Shown here piece by piece: positions 29,211 to 38,822 of a stretch of 40,376 bases of DNA. The DNA lies in the NCBI GenBank assembly GCA_020048255.1, contig JAIFMR010000087.1, forward strand, positions 1 through 40,376, written 5' to 3'. The stretch's first letter is position 1; each line of letters opens with the position of its first letter. The translations under genes and the position numbers were made by a program. Under the pieces are notes generated by a model. That model was not told the origin of the DNA and made no database searches. It saw only the letters and a program-made list of their open reading frames with translations. This DNA is from Rhodoferax sp. (GTDB taxonomy: Bacteria; Pseudomonadota; Gammaproteobacteria; Burkholderiales; Burkholderiaceae_C).

Positions 29211-30650
29211 ATGACTGAAATAACTGAAGTGCCGGCAAAAAAGGCCGTTCCAGACGATTGGCTGTGGGTTGAATCCCTGGATCTGGAGGCGCAGGGCGTG
29301 GCGCACAAGGCCGACGGCAAGGTGGTTTTCATTGAGGGTGCCTTGCCGTTTGAGTATGTGAGTGCCAACATCAACCGGCACAAGAACAACTGGGAGCAGG
29401 GTACGCTGACGGCGATTCATCGCGCATCCTCGCAGCGCGTGGAGCCGGTTTGTCCGCATTTCGGTTTGCACACCGGCGCTTGTGGTGGCTGCAAGATGCA
29501 GCATTTGCACAGCAGTGCGCAAGTGGCTGTGAAACAGCGCGCACTCGAAGACAACCTGTGGCACTTGGGCAAGGTGAAGGCCGACCAAATCATGCGACCG
29601 ATCGAGGGGCCAACTTGGGGCTACCGTTACCGGGCGCGCCTGTCGGTACGCTTTGTGCGCAAAAAGGGCACCGTGCTGGTGGGATTTCACGAGCGCAAAA
29701 GCCGCTATGTGGCAGACATGGGCGTTTGTCCGGTGTTGCCGCCCCAGGTTGAAGCCTTGCTGTTGCCGCTGCGTGCGCTAATTTCAATCATGGACGCTGT
29801 CGAGACCGTTCCTCAGATTGAACTGGCCTGTGGCGACAAGGTGATCGCCCTGGTACTGCGCCACATGGAGCCCTTGAGTGAGGCGGACCAGGCGCGTTTG
29901 CGTGAATTTGCGCATCAGCACCCGCCGGTGCAATGGTGGCTCCAGTCCAAAGGGCTGGATACGGTGTGTTTGCTGGACGAAGGTGGTGAGCCGTTGGCTT
30001 ACGCCTTGCCGGACTTTGGCGTCACCATGCCGTTTCGGCCGACCGACTTTACGCAGGTCAACCCGCACATTAACCGTGTGTTGGTGTCACGGGCGCTGCG
30101 CTTGCTAGATGTGCAGAAGAACGAACGCGTGATTGATTGGTTTTGTGGCCTGGGTAATTTCACCTTACCGCTGGCGACTCAGGCACGCGAAGTTTTGGGT
30201 ATTGAGGGCAGCGAGGCCTTGGTCGCTCGTTCCCGCGAAAACTATATTAAAAATAGCAAGCCAGACCAGAGTAGTCGTGCGTTATGCGCTACTTTATTTG
30301 CAGCAAGAAACCTTTTTGAGATGACACCTGAAGTGCTGGTAGGGGATGGCCGTGCCGATAAGTGGCTGGTGGACCCACCGCGGGAGGGCGCTGTGGCTTT
30401 GGTGCGCGCGCTGGCCGACTTGCATCAGCAGCGTTGTGGCTCCAGCGAGGTCGCGGCCACGCCCGAGGCCCAAGACTGGACGCCACCGCAGCGGATCGTC
30501 TATGTCAGTTGTAATCCATCCACCCTGGCGCGCGATGCTGATGTGCTGGTGCACCAAGCGGGCTACCGCTGCACAGCTGCCGGTGTGGTGAATATGTTTC
30601 CGCACACCGCGCATGTGGAAAGTCTGGCGGTTTTTGAACTGGTGCACTGA
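29211..30650 (+). CDS. rlmD: 23S rRNA (uracil-1939-C5)-methyltransferase RlmD
   Basis: A 479-residue TrmA/RumA-family enzyme that makes m5U1939 in 23S rRNA using SAM. A TRAM-like domain (about 18-72) comes first. The 4Fe-4S cluster cysteines are C81, C91 and C94 ([20 protein letters not shown]) plus one in GVCPVLPP. The SAM site is [14 protein letters not shown] then GIEGSEALV. The catalytic Cys is C434 in [12 protein letters not shown], and FPHTAHVES ends the family pattern. Residues 345-365 are unusual: they differ from the short linker expected between REN and ARNLFEM and are encoded by repeat-like DNA (separate entry). All catalytic residues remain. Confidence 0.93.
   Translation: MTEITEVPAKKAVPDDWLWVESLDLEAQGVAHKADGKVVFIEGALPFEYVSANINRHKNNWEQGTLTAIHRASSQRVEPVCPHFGLHTGACGGCKMQHLHSSAQVAVKQRALEDNLWHLGKVKADQIMRPIEGPTWGYRYRARLSVRFVRKKGTVLVGFHERKSRYVADMGVCPVLPPQVEALLLPLRALISIMDAVETVPQIELACGDKVIALVLRHMEPLSEADQARLREFAHQHPPVQWWLQSKGLDTVCLLDEGGEPLAYALPDFGVTMPFRPTDFTQVNPHINRVLVSRALRLLDVQKNERVIDWFCGLGNFTLPLATQAREVLGIEGSEALVARSRENYIKNSKPDQSSRALCATLFAARNLFEMTPEVLVGDGRADKWLVDPPREGAVALVRALADLHQQRCGSSEVAATPEAQDWTPPQRIVYVSCNPSTLARDADVLVHQAGYRCTAAGVVNMFPHTAHVESLAVFELVH
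30243..30300. repeat. Repeat-like segment inside the rlmD coding sequence
   Basis: The DNA encoding residues 345-363 reads TATTAAAAATAGCAAG, then GTGCGTTATGCGCTACTTTA, with AT-rich ends and a GCGTTATGCGC centre. On the other strand it has GCTATTTTTAATATAG, like the ends of the intergenic repeats at 3247-3306 and 20721-20790. It adds about 11 residues in frame compared with the family. Similarity is judged by eye. Confidence 0.4.
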
Positions 30651-30702
30651 ATTCCGTTGGACCCCGACCTGGCGCGCCGCTACGGGCTGTCTTGGCGTGT
30701 AA

Positions 30703-31062
30703 TCAGTGGGCGGCGGTCTTGGCCTTGGTTTTGGCCTTGGGCTCGACGATCACTTCTTCAACCGGCTGCGCAGGTGCCGGCGTGGAGGCCAGTGGTGCTG
30801 GAATCTCAGCGCGCAGTCCTTCTAGCTTGTTTTCCCGCATGTAGGCGTCCATCTCAAGCCACCCTGCATAGATGGCGGCCTTATTGACCCCTTTGTTCAA
30901 GGTGTAGCAATCTTCTATGCTGCGCAAGCCATGTCGACAGGCGCCACCAATCGCCTTGGCGTCGGCCTCCTTTTGAGCCACCTTGGGGTCAGGCCCCAAG
31001 CCCAGCAGGTCGCAGGCTGACAGCAGCAGAGCTGTAAAAAGGATCAGCAAGCGTCTGGACAT
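30703..31062 (-). CDS. Small hypothetical lipoprotein
   Basis: A 119-residue lipoprotein: signal MSRRLLILFTALLLSAC with the lipobox Cys at 17, followed by a short domain with KEADAKAIGGACRHGLRSIE, DCYTLNKGVNKAAIYAGWLE, MDAYMRENKLE, and a Pro/Ala/Lys-rich tail (VEPKAKTKAKTAAH). The two further cysteines (in GACRHG and EDCYTL) could form a disulfide in the periplasm. I do not recognise a named family. It is convergent with rlmD, and the BI-1-like gene lies upstream on the same strand beyond a terminator, so it is its own transcription unit. Confidence 0.75.
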   Translation of the reverse strand: MSRRLLILFTALLLSACDLLGLGPDPKVAQKEADAKAIGGACRHGLRSIEDCYTLNKGVNKAAIYAGWLEMDAYMRENKLEGLRAEIPAPLASTPAPAQPVEEVIVEPKAKTKAKTAAH

Positions 31063-31144
31063 AGGTAAAGTGAAAGGTTAGAAATGAAATTTGATAGCAC
31101 TGGATTGTCATTCAAACACATGAATGCATTGGACTAAGCAAGAA

Positions 31145-31170
31145 AAAAGGCCCGAACGGGCCTTTTGTTT
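31145..31170 (-). terminator. Rho-independent terminator of the BI-1 family gene
   Basis: A 10-bp stem AAAAGGCCCG / CGGGCCTTTT with a minimal loop, and on the minus strand a U-rich tail (CCTTTTTTCTT). It lies 21 bases after the stop of the gene at 31191-31886. Confidence 0.85.
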
Positions 31171-31190
31171 GAAAGATGGGCATCAGCTCA

Positions 31191-31886
31191 TCAATCGCGC
31201 TCACCCCCCATGATGCCGAGCAGAGCCAGCAAACTCTGGAACACATTGATGATGTCCAGATACAGCGCCAGTGTGGCACTGATGTAGTTGGTTTCACCGC
31301 CATCCACAATTTGTTTCAAGTCATACAACATATAGGCGCTGAACACACCAATCGCCGCGACCGAGATCGCCATCATGCCCGCAGTCGAGCCCACAAACAC
31401 ATTGATGATGCCCCCCACCATGATGGCCAATGCACCCACAAACAACCACTTGCCCATGCCAGACAGGTCACGCTTGATCACGCTGGACAGACTGGCCATG
31501 ACAAAAAATACACCTGCCGTGCCACCGAAGGCGGTCATGATCAGGTCAGGCCCATTTTTGAAGCCCAGCACCATGGCAATCATGCGTGACAGCATCAATC
31601 CCATAAAGAAGGTGAAACCCAGCAGCACCGGAACGCCCGCAGCAGAGTTCTTGGTCTTTTCAATGGCGTACATGAAGCCAAAAGCGCCGCCCAAGAAGAG
31701 CACCAGGCCCAAGCCACCGCCGAGCGATTGAGTGATACCCGTCGCCACGCCGAGCCAAGCGCCCAGAACGGTGGGTATCAAACTGATGGCCAACAGCCAA
31801 TAGGTATTGCGCAAGACGCGATTACGCTGTTGCGCCCCGGTGTTGACGCTGTAGTCACGGTCCATAGATGGAACGGGATTAAACAT
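31191..31886 (-). CDS. Bax inhibitor-1 family membrane protein (YbhL/YccA type)
   Basis: A 231-residue protein with seven hydrophobic helices and few polar loops. Family signs are RNTYWLLAISLIPTVLGAWL near the first helix, FMYAIEKTKNSAAGVPVLLG, TAFGGTAGVFFVMASLSSVI and SAYMLYDLKQIVDGGETNYI with ATLALYLDIINVFQSLLALL at the end. The last part contains the paired aspartates (YDLK and YLDIIN) proposed as the pH/calcium gate of BI-1 channels. It sits in the inner membrane and may leak calcium or act in membrane stress; the bacterial role is not established. The gene is monocistronic. A start at residue 8 (MDRDY) is also possible. Confidence 0.9.
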   Translation of the reverse strand: MFNPVPSMDRDYSVNTGAQQRNRVLRNTYWLLAISLIPTVLGAWLGVATGITQSLGGGLGLVLFLGGAFGFMYAIEKTKNSAAGVPVLLGFTFFMGLMLSRMIAMVLGFKNGPDLIMTAFGGTAGVFFVMASLSSVIKRDLSGMGKWLFVGALAIMVGGIINVFVGSTAGMMAISVAAIGVFSAYMLYDLKQIVDGGETNYISATLALYLDIINVFQSLLALLGIMGGERD

Positions 31887-32065
31887 TGCTTGACTCCTTT
31901 AGTCGGTTAACTGAATGTGGGACGCATTTTAGGGTAAGCCGCAGTTTTCAAGGCGTTTGGGTCGCCGGCTCCTACTTTTAGTGAGGCTACTTGTCACCGC
32001 AATGGGGGCAAATACGGGCTGCCTCGCGGTTATGCTTCTCACTTTAATCTTCAAGAGATCATGGC

Positions 32066-32473
32066 ATGAAATCCAAGTTTTTTTTAGAGTTGTCGGATAT
32101 CAAGGCGATTGCAGCGGCTGCCGAGGCAGAAGCGGTGCGAAACCAGTGGGCCGTGACGATTGCCATCGTGGACGATGGCGGGCACCTGCTGTGGTTGCAG
32201 CGTATGGACGGCGCAGCGGCCATATCTGCCAACATCGCGCCTGCCAAAGCGCACACGGCGGCCATGGGACGGCGTGAAACCCGGGTTTACGAGGAGATGA
32301 TCAATGGTGGACGCGCTTCGTTTCTCAGCGTGCCCGGCATTGATGGCTTTCTGGAGGGGGGGGTGCCCATCTTGAAAGACGGGGTTTGTCTGGGTGCCGT
32401 GGGCGTCAGCGGCGTCAAGTCTGTCGAAGATGCACAAATCGCCAGAGTTGGCATCGCAGCGCTGGCGCTGTAA
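32066..32473 (+). CDS. GlcG/HbpS-family haem-binding-like protein
   Basis: A 135-residue cytoplasmic protein of the GlcG/HbpS (DUF336) family. The typical order is seen: IKAIAAAAEAEAVRNQWAVT, IAIVDDGGHLLWLQRMDGA, SANIAPAKAHTAAMGRRET, FLSVPGIDGFLEGGVPILKD and CLGAVGVSGVKSVEDAQIAR. HbpS binds haem in Streptomyces, whereas GlcG sits in glycolate operons with unknown role; neither context is present here, so the function is open. It is monocistronic, convergent with ppsR, and ends 27 bases before the ppsR stop. Confidence 0.85.
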   Translation: MKSKFFLELSDIKAIAAAAEAEAVRNQWAVTIAIVDDGGHLLWLQRMDGAAAISANIAPAKAHTAAMGRRETRVYEEMINGGRASFLSVPGIDGFLEGGVPILKDGVCLGAVGVSGVKSVEDAQIARVGIAALAL

Positions 32474-32500
32474 CGTCAGCGGATCGTTGTAGCTTCAGCT

Positions 32501-33322
32501 TCAATAGGTCAGGCGCTCGGGCCGCAGTTCTTGCAGGATGGTGGTGGCAATCTCTTCAATGGATTTGGTGGTGGTTGACAGCCACCTGATGCCGGAGCGA
32601 CGCATCATGGCCTCTGCCTCGCGAACTTCGTGGCGACAATTGGCCAATGAGGCGTATTTGGAGTTGGGGCGACGCTCGTTGCGTATCTCGCTGAGCCGCT
32701 CTGGCTGAATCGTCAAGCCAAAGAGTTTCTTGCGTTGGGCTTTCAGGGCAGGCGGTAGGTCCTGGCGCTCAAAATCCTCTGGTATCAGCGGGTAATTGGA
32801 TGCCTTCAAACCATATTGCATGGCCAAGTAAAGGGATGTCGGCGTCTTGCCGCTGCGACTGACTCCCACCAAAATCACATCCGAGTTCTCCAGGTCGCGG
32901 TTGGACTGACCGTCGTCGTGTTCCAGTGAAAAGTTGATCGCTTCAATGCGCGACTGATACTCCTGGCTCTTGCTGGAGTCACTGAATCGGCCGATGCGGT
33001 GATTGGACTTGAGGTTGAGTTCTTCTTCTAGCGGGTGGACAAAGGTGCTGAACATGTCCATGAGCATGCCCTGGCAGCCATCCGTGATGACTTTGAGCAC
33101 TTCTGTGTTGGCCAGGGTGGTGAAGACGATCGGCCGCTTGTTGTCGATGGTCCGGGTGTGGTTGATTTGGCGCACAGCGGAATGCGCTTTATCGACGTTG
33201 TCAACAAACGGCAACCGGACGCGCTGAAGCGTGGCCTCAAACTGGTTCAGGATGGCGTTTCCAAAGGTCTCTGCGGTAATACCCGTGCCGTCCGAGACAA
33301 AGAATACTGTTCTATTGGGCAT
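32501..33322 (-). CDS. ppsR: PEP synthase regulatory kinase/pyrophosphorylase
   Basis: A 273-residue DUF299-family bifunctional enzyme that switches phosphoenolpyruvate synthase off and on by ADP-dependent phosphorylation and Pi-dependent dephosphorylation of a Thr next to its catalytic His. The P-loop GVSRSGKT is at 153-160; [20 protein letters not shown] begins the protein and NRRSGIRW-like [20 protein letters not shown] is near the end. The start at 33322 fits the family N-terminus; an upstream ATG would add 20 unrelated residues. It is divergent from its target gene ppsA with 229 bases between, the usual arrangement. Confidence 0.93.
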   Translation of the reverse strand: MPNRTVFFVSDGTGITAETFGNAILNQFEATLQRVRLPFVDNVDKAHSAVRQINHTRTIDNKRPIVFTTLANTEVLKVITDGCQGMLMDMFSTFVHPLEEELNLKSNHRIGRFSDSSKSQEYQSRIEAINFSLEHDDGQSNRDLENSDVILVGVSRSGKTPTSLYLAMQYGLKASNYPLIPEDFERQDLPPALKAQRKKLFGLTIQPERLSEIRNERRPNSKYASLANCRHEVREAEAMMRRSGIRWLSTTTKSIEEIATTILQELRPERLTY

Positions 33323-33387
33323 GATGTGGCTCGCTAGGGGTTGAAATGGTTCTGGCGCATGGGTCCCACTGGAGCGCGCCAAAGACG

Positions 33388-33416
33388 TTGGTCTGAGCTT
33401 TGTTCAAGCCTACAAT
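33388..33416 (+). promoter_or_regulatory. Sigma-70-type promoter of ppsA
   Basis: TTGGTC (33388-33393), a 17-base spacer and TACAAT (33411-33416) form a reasonable sigma-70 promoter on the plus strand. The mRNA leader would be about 130 bases. A 20-codon frame in it (33473-33535, [20 protein letters not shown]) has no clear ribosome site and is probably not a gene. Confidence 0.5.
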
Positions 33417-33551
33417 AATTATCTTCCAACTGATTCGCGTCACCGCTTTGTTCGAACCAGAACAACAACACCATGAACAAAGCTTTGCGTCGACACGCGC
33501 CAAGAAGTAAGCGCTTGTCAGCACCGGTTTTTTAACTTCTGGAGAATCCTC

Positions 33552-35948
33552 ATGACAGCACTTTTTTTGGCGACAGACCTCGTTGTCCCTTTCGAAAAAC
33601 TAAGGATGACCGATGTCGACTCGGTGGGCGGCAAGAACGCCAGCCTGGGGGAAATGATTTCTAACTTGCCCACAGGCGTGAAAGTTCCGACCGGGTTCGC
33701 CACCACCGCACATGCATTTCGCGAATTTTTAGCGTTTGAAAATCTGAGTCAAAGAATCAATGCGCGCTTGGCGGCGCTCGATACCGAAGATGTCAATGCA
33801 TTGGCGGTTGCCGGTGCCGAAATCCGGGCCATGGTCGAGAAACAACCCTTTCCTGCTGCCGTTGAGCGGGATATTCGCCAGGCCTTTGCGGTGCTGTGTG
33901 CTGACAACGCTAACGCATCGTTTGCCGTGCGGTCGTCGGCGACGGCAGAAGATTTGCCTGACGCATCCTTTGCCGGGCAACAAGAGACGTTTCTGAACGT
34001 CACGGGCATAGAAGCTGTTCTGCACAAGATTCGCGAAGTCTTTGCATCGCTTTACAACGACCGGGCGATCAGCTACCGGGTTCACAAGGGTTTTGCCCAC
34101 GAACATGTGGCGCTCAGTGCCGGTATTCAGCGCATGGTGCGGTCTGACCTGGGCGCCTCAGGCGTGATGTTCACCATCGACACAGAGTCCGGATTTGATC
34201 AGGTGGTTTTCATCACTTCCAGTTATGGTCTGGGTGAAACTGTGGTTCAAGGCGCGGTCAATCCCGACGAGTTTTACGTGCACAAGCCAATGCTCAAGGC
34301 CGGCCATCAGGCCGTGATTCGCCGAAATCTGGGCTCCAAACTGATTCAAATGCAGTTTTCAACGGCCGAAGAGAAGGCTGCCACCGGTCAATTGGTGAAG
34401 ACCACGGATGTGCCCGCAGAACTGCGCAACCGTTACTCATTGACTGATGCAGACGTGCAAAAGCTGGCCGCTTATGCCTTGGTGATTGAAGAGCATTATG
34501 GTCGTCCGATGGATATTGAGTGGGGCAAGGACGGCATCGACGGCGAACTCTACATCCTGCAAGCGCGTCCTGAAACCGTCAAGAGCCAGGCATTTGGCAA
34601 GGTGGAGCATCGTTACAAGCTCAAAAGCAAAGGTGTTGTGATGTCGCATGGTCGTGCCATTGGCCAAAAAATTGGCACCGGCCCGGTCCGGGTGGTGCAC
34701 AACATCAGCGAGATGGATCGGGTGCAGCCGGGGGATGTTCTGGTGACCGACATGACCGACCCCAATTGGGAGCCGGTGATGAAGCGGGCGTCAGCCATCG
34801 TCACCAATCGGGGTGGCCGAACCTGCCACGCCGCCATCATTGCGCGCGAGCTGGGGATTCCAGCCGTGGTGGGATGCGGCAATGCGGACCAAGTGTTGAA
34901 AGAGGGCATGCTGGTCACGGTGAGTTGTGCTGAAGGCGATACCGGTTTTGTATATGACGGCTTGCTGGAGACCGAGGTCACCGAGGTGCAACGGGGTGCC
35001 ATGCCAGAGATTCCGGTCAAGATCATGATGAATGTGGGTAACCCGCAACTGGCCTTTGACTTCTGCCAGTTGCCCAACACGGGCGTGGGCTTGGCGCGGT
35101 TGGAATTCATCATCAACAACAACATTGGTGTGCACCCGAAGGCAATTCTGGATTACCCCAATATTGATGCTGACCTGAAAAAGGCGGTGGAGTCGGTGGC
35201 GCGTGGACACGCTTCACCCCGGGCGTTTTATGTGGATCGCGTGGCTGAGGGCGTTGCCACCATTGCTGCGGCATTCTGGCCCAAGCCGGTGATTGTTCGG
35301 CTTTCTGATTTCAAGAGCAATGAGTACCGCAAGCTCATCGGTGGCAGTCGTTATGAGCCGGAAGAAGAAAATCCGATGCTGGGTTTTCGTGGTGCCGCCC
35401 GCTATGTCAGTGCGGATTTCGGTGAGGCCTTTGCCATGGAGTGCGAAGCGCTCAAGCGTGTGCGCAAGGAGATGGGTCTGGTCAATGTACAGGTGATGGT
35501 GCCCTTTGTGCGTACCTTGGGCCAGGCCAAACGGGTCACGGAGCTGTTGGCAGAGCATGGCCTCAAGCGGGGTGAAAATGACCTCAAATTGATCATGATG
35601 TGCGAGATCCCAAGCAACGCGATTTTGGCGAATGACTATTTGCAGTATTTCGATGGCTTCTCAATCGGGTCGAACGACCTGACGCAGCTGACCTTGGGAC
35701 TGGACCGTGATTCTGGACTGGAACTGCTGGCCAAGGATTTTGACGAACGCGATCCGGCTGTGACTGCGCTGATTTCCATGGCGATCACGGCCTGCCGAGC
35801 CCAGGGCAAATACATTGGTATCTGTGGCCAGGGGCCCAGTGACCACCCCGACTTTGCGGTTTGGCTGATGCATCAGGGCATTTCGTCGATCTCGCTCAAT
35901 CCCGACACGGTAGTTGCAACTTGGCAAAACCTGGCAGCCCAACCGTAA
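33552..35948 (+). CDS. ppsA: Phosphoenolpyruvate synthase
   Basis: A 798-residue enzyme converting pyruvate, ATP and water to phosphoenolpyruvate, AMP and phosphate in gluconeogenesis. The N-terminal ATP-grasp domain has [15 protein letters not shown] and [20 protein letters not shown]. The central phosphohistidine domain has [20 protein letters not shown] with catalytic H426 and the neighbouring Thr that PpsR modifies. The C-terminal TIM barrel has [23 protein letters not shown] and ICGQGPSD with C758. Length is normal (about 790-800). The start follows a CTGGAG Shine-Dalgarno. It is divergent from ppsR, and the symporter gene follows 63 bases later, so carboxylate uptake and gluconeogenesis may be linked. 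Confidence 0.96.
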   Translation: MTALFLATDLVVPFEKLRMTDVDSVGGKNASLGEMISNLPTGVKVPTGFATTAHAFREFLAFENLSQRINARLAALDTEDVNALAVAGAEIRAMVEKQPFPAAVERDIRQAFAVLCADNANASFAVRSSATAEDLPDASFAGQQETFLNVTGIEAVLHKIREVFASLYNDRAISYRVHKGFAHEHVALSAGIQRMVRSDLGASGVMFTIDTESGFDQVVFITSSYGLGETVVQGAVNPDEFYVHKPMLKAGHQAVIRRNLGSKLIQMQFSTAEEKAATGQLVKTTDVPAELRNRYSLTDADVQKLAAYALVIEEHYGRPMDIEWGKDGIDGELYILQARPETVKSQAFGKVEHRYKLKSKGVVMSHGRAIGQKIGTGPVRVVHNISEMDRVQPGDVLVTDMTDPNWEPVMKRASAIVTNRGGRTCHAAIIARELGIPAVVGCGNADQVLKEGMLVTVSCAEGDTGFVYDGLLETEVTEVQRGAMPEIPVKIMMNVGNPQLAFDFCQLPNTGVGLARLEFIINNNIGVHPKAILDYPNIDADLKKAVESVARGHASPRAFYVDRVAEGVATIAAAFWPKPVIVRLSDFKSNEYRKLIGGSRYEPEEENPMLGFRGAARYVSADFGEAFAMECEALKRVRKEMGLVNVQVMVPFVRTLGQAKRVTELLAEHGLKRGENDLKLIMMCEIPSNAILANDYLQYFDGFSIGSNDLTQLTLGLDRDSGLELLAKDFDERDPAVTALISMAITACRAQGKYIGICGQGPSDHPDFAVWLMHQGISSISLNPDTVVATWQNLAAQP

Positions 35949-35978
35949 ACACCTGCTGCGTTGATGACGCTCAAGTGG

Positions 35979-35996
35979 CATCTTCGCTCGAAGATG
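35979..35996 (+). promoter_or_regulatory. Hairpin between ppsA and the symporter gene
   Basis: CATCTTCG and CGAAGATG form a perfect 8-bp inverted repeat around CT, 30 bases after the ppsA stop and 15 bases before the preferred symporter start. There is no U-run. It could stabilise the ppsA end or limit translation downstream. Confidence 0.4.
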
Positions 35997-36011
35997 TCCA
36001 CTGGAGTCTCT

Positions 36012-38297
36012 ATGCCTGAAAGCCAACCGGACGCGAGCTTTTCACGCTGGCACGCTTGGCTATTGGGCGCCTGGTTTTGCGCCTCTTTCGGGGTGGTTTT
36101 TTTTGCGTACGACCTGCAGCATGTTGCGGCGGGTTGGCCGGTTTCCTACTGGTTCGCAGCCCAAGGCAGCGTGCTGATCTTTATCCTGGTGGTGGCCCTG
36201 TTTGCCTGGATTGCCAACCGCCGGGAAGGGCCTGCCGCGGAAGTTGACCCCGACTACCTTGTGTATACCCGGCGGATTCACGGCCGTTTTTTTGCCTATG
36301 TGGTTCTGTTCTTGCTGTTCCTGCTGGTGCTTGCGCTGGCGGAGCGAGCTGGATTGAGAAAAATTTGGGTGGGTGCCATTTTTTTGTTTGCAACGGTATT
36401 TTTGTATGCCTTGATTGGAATCTACGACCGGACCTCCAAGGCATCTGAGTACTACGTTGCCGGGCGACGCATTCCGGCGGTTTACAACGGCATGGCGGTG
36501 GCTGCCGATTGGATGAGTGCTGCGTCGTTCATCAGCATGGCGGGTGGTTTGTATTTGCAGGGGTTTTCCGGTTCCGGATCGCAACCCGGTGGCCTGGCTT
36601 ATGTGCTGGGGTGGACTGGTGGCTTTTGCCTGGTGGCGCTGCTGGTTGCTCCCTACTTGCGCCAAATGAATCTCTACACCGTGCCAGATTTTTTTGGTGC
36701 CCGATACGGCGGGCGCTGGCCGCGCATCATTGCTGCCTGGTCAGCTGTTTTGTGTTCATTTACCTATGTTGTGGCGCAGATTTATGGGGTGGGTTTGATC
36801 ACCTCGCGCTTGACCGGTGTGCAATTTGAGATTGGCATCCTGCTGGGTTTGGGAGGGGTGCTGGTGTGTTCGTTCTTGGGTGGCATGCGAGCCGTTACCT
36901 GGACCCAGGTAACGCAGTATGTGGTGCTGATTTTGGCCTTTTTGATCCCGGTGTCCTGGTTGGCCTATAAACAGTTGGGTAACCCCCTGGCGCCTTTTGC
37001 CTACGGCCAACAATTGCCAAAAATCGCCCAGCTTGAAACCCGGCTGATGGCATCACCTGCCGAGCAAGAGGTGATACATGAGTATGCCAAGCGATCAAGC
37101 GACTATGCGCGAAAGTTGGAAAACGTGACGGAGTCGCTTGAGCACGAAAAGAAGGCGCTTTACGACGAAATCCAGCGTCTGACGCGTACCCATGCAGATG
37201 AATCTGAGATTGTGGCCGCGCGCCGTGCGCTGGCCGCGTTGCCACGCGACGAGGCCAGTGCGCGTGAGCGTTGGACACGCGCAATGACAGACAACATGGA
37301 CCGAGCCAAACCCTTGGGGGGCATGCCATTGCATACCCGACCGTTCGCGGGTGACCCGGATGGGACACGAGTCGAACAGAAAGCGTTTGAAACCTCACGG
37401 CGAAATTTTTTGGCGCTGATGTTTTGTCTGATGGTGGGCACAGCCGGCCTGCCGCATTTGCTCACACGTTTCTACACGGTGCGATCGGTGACGGAGGCTA
37501 GAAACTCGGTGACCTGGTCACTTTTTTTCATTGCCTTGTTGTATCTGGCGGCCCCAGCATTGGCGGTGTTGGTCAAATTCGAGATCATGGGTCACTTGGT
37601 GGGGCAGCGCTTTGATGAGTTGCCGTCCTGGATCGCCCAGTGGGCCCGGATGGACTCTTCACTCATTTCGGTCAGCGACATCAATGGCGATCAGATCTTG
37701 CAGTTTGCCGAGTTGAAGCTGGGGCCAGACATTGTCATGCTGGCCACACCAGAAATTGGTGGGCTGCCTTACGTCGTGTCTGGCTTGGTCGCAGCCGGCG
37801 GCTTGGCCGCTGCGCTCTCCACCGCCGATGGTTTGCTGCTGACCATTGGCAACGCGCTGGCGCATGACCTGTTTTATCGCGGTGAAAGCGATCGGGCTGC
37901 GGTGGTTCGCCAAGTGATGTTATCTAAATTTGCCCTGCTTTTGGTCGCCTTGCTGGCGGCTTATGTGGCGGCACAGCGTCCGGCGGATATTTTGTTTTTG
38001 GTCTCCGCATCGTTTTCTTTGGCCGGAGCCGCCTTTGTTCCGGTGATGATTCTGGGTATTTTTTGGTCGGGTGTCACACGACCTGCGGCCGTGGCGGGCA
38101 TGTTGAGTGGGTTGGGTCTGACCCTGTACTACATGCTGGTCAATCTTCCCTCTGTTAGAGTATTTTTTGGTTTACGGGGCAGCGGTTTATGGTTTGATAT
38201 CGAGCCCATTTCCGCAGGTGTCTTTGGCGTGACGGCGGGCGTGCTGGTGACTCTGTTGGTGAGTTTTTTCACGCAGTCTCACAAGCGATTGGCGTGA
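36012..38297 (+). CDS. DUF4212-fused sodium:solute symporter
   Basis: A 761-residue SSS-family transporter carrying its small partner as an N-terminal fusion. Residues about 10-70 are a DUF4212-type unit (AWFCASFGVVFFAYDLQHVA, SYWFAAQGSVLIFILVVALF). From about 85 on there is the SSS core with EYYVAGRRIPAVYNGMAVAA, DWMSAASFISMAGG, TVPDFFGARYGG and SGLVAAGGLAAALSTADGLL. A polar insert of about 140 residues (about 323-466) contains a predicted coiled coil (RKLENVTESLEHEKKALYDE). D556-E567 (DINGDQILQFAE) fits an EF-hand-like calcium loop. Related proteins take up acetate or other short carboxylates with sodium; the substrate here is inferred from ppsA next door. Start 36012 is chosen for its GGAG; ATGs at 35961, 35964 and 35994 would extend it. 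Confidence 0.85.
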   Translation: MPESQPDASFSRWHAWLLGAWFCASFGVVFFAYDLQHVAAGWPVSYWFAAQGSVLIFILVVALFAWIANRREGPAAEVDPDYLVYTRRIHGRFFAYVVLFLLFLLVLALAERAGLRKIWVGAIFLFATVFLYALIGIYDRTSKASEYYVAGRRIPAVYNGMAVAADWMSAASFISMAGGLYLQGFSGSGSQPGGLAYVLGWTGGFCLVALLVAPYLRQMNLYTVPDFFGARYGGRWPRIIAAWSAVLCSFTYVVAQIYGVGLITSRLTGVQFEIGILLGLGGVLVCSFLGGMRAVTWTQVTQYVVLILAFLIPVSWLAYKQLGNPLAPFAYGQQLPKIAQLETRLMASPAEQEVIHEYAKRSSDYARKLENVTESLEHEKKALYDEIQRLTRTHADESEIVAARRALAALPRDEASARERWTRAMTDNMDRAKPLGGMPLHTRPFAGDPDGTRVEQKAFETSRRNFLALMFCLMVGTAGLPHLLTRFYTVRSVTEARNSVTWSLFFIALLYLAAPALAVLVKFEIMGHLVGQRFDELPSWIAQWARMDSSLISVSDINGDQILQFAELKLGPDIVMLATPEIGGLPYVVSGLVAAGGLAAALSTADGLLLTIGNALAHDLFYRGESDRAAVVRQVMLSKFALLLVALLAAYVAAQRPADILFLVSASFSLAGAAFVPVMILGIFWSGVTRPAAVAGMLSGLGLTLYYMLVNLPSVRVFFGLRGSGLWFDIEPISAGVFGVTAGVLVTLLVSFFTQSHKRLA

Positions 38298-38347
38298 CAC
38301 CTCAACGCCAATGTGCTGGGAAAGATGGGCCGGTTTTCGGAAATAGT

Positions 38348-38401
38348 TATAATAGTCGGCTAACCTTGCCACACCCCAATGAGACGCTGGGGGTGGCTTT
38401 T
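38348..38401 (+). promoter_or_regulatory. Promoter -10 and leader hairpin of the rpsF operon
   Basis: A perfect TATAAT is at 38348-38353 without a clear -35. About 15 bases later GCCAC-a-CCCC pairs with GGGG-GTGGC (38368-38397, one bulged A, 11-base loop), followed by TTTT. It could be an attenuator or the S6:S18-binding leader known upstream of rpsF in many bacteria; I cannot decide which without a covariance model. Confidence 0.5.
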
Positions 38402-38435
38402 CGCCTCGATTGAGGTACTTCCAAAAGGAGTTTCA

Positions 38436-38801
38436 ATGCGTCATTATGAAATCATTCTCATGATCCATCCGGATCAGAGCGAACAAGTTCCTGCCATGCT
38501 GGAACGCTACAAAGGCATGATTGTTGCCGGTGGTGGCAAAGTGCATCGGGTTGAAGACTGGGGTCGTCGCCAGTTGGTCTACATGATCAACAAGCTGGCC
38601 AAGGCGCACTACTTGTGTGTCAATATCGAAGCGGATCAAGCGGTCATGGCTGAACTGGAGCATGCTTTCAAGTTCAATGATGCCGTCCTGCGTCATCTGA
38701 CCGTGTTGAAGAAAAAGGCTGACACCGGCCCATCTTCGATGATGAAAACTGTCGAGCGTGAAGACGCTCGCAAGACACAGCAAGCTGAATATCAGGCTTG
38801 A
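38436..38801 (+). CDS. rpsF: 30S ribosomal protein S6
   Basis: A 121-residue ribosomal protein: [40 protein letters not shown] and [16 protein letters not shown] are standard S6 sequence, with a C-terminal tail after ADTGPSS that is longer than the E. coli core. S6 binds S18 and the central domain of 16S rRNA. A strong AGGAG precedes the ATG at 38436. First gene of the rpsF-priB-rpsR-rplI operon. Confidence 0.97.
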   Translation: MRHYEIILMIHPDQSEQVPAMLERYKGMIVAGGGKVHRVEDWGRRQLVYMINKLAKAHYLCVNIEADQAVMAELEHAFKFNDAVLRHLTVLKKKADTGPSSMMKTVEREDARKTQQAEYQA

Positions 38802-38822
38802 AGCATTGAAATCCAGTAGGCA

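Noticed and set aside
33473-33535. A 20-codon frame in the ppsA leader, considered as a regulatory leader peptide
   Set aside because: No clear Shine-Dalgarno, no run of regulatory codons and no terminator/antiterminator pair nearby.
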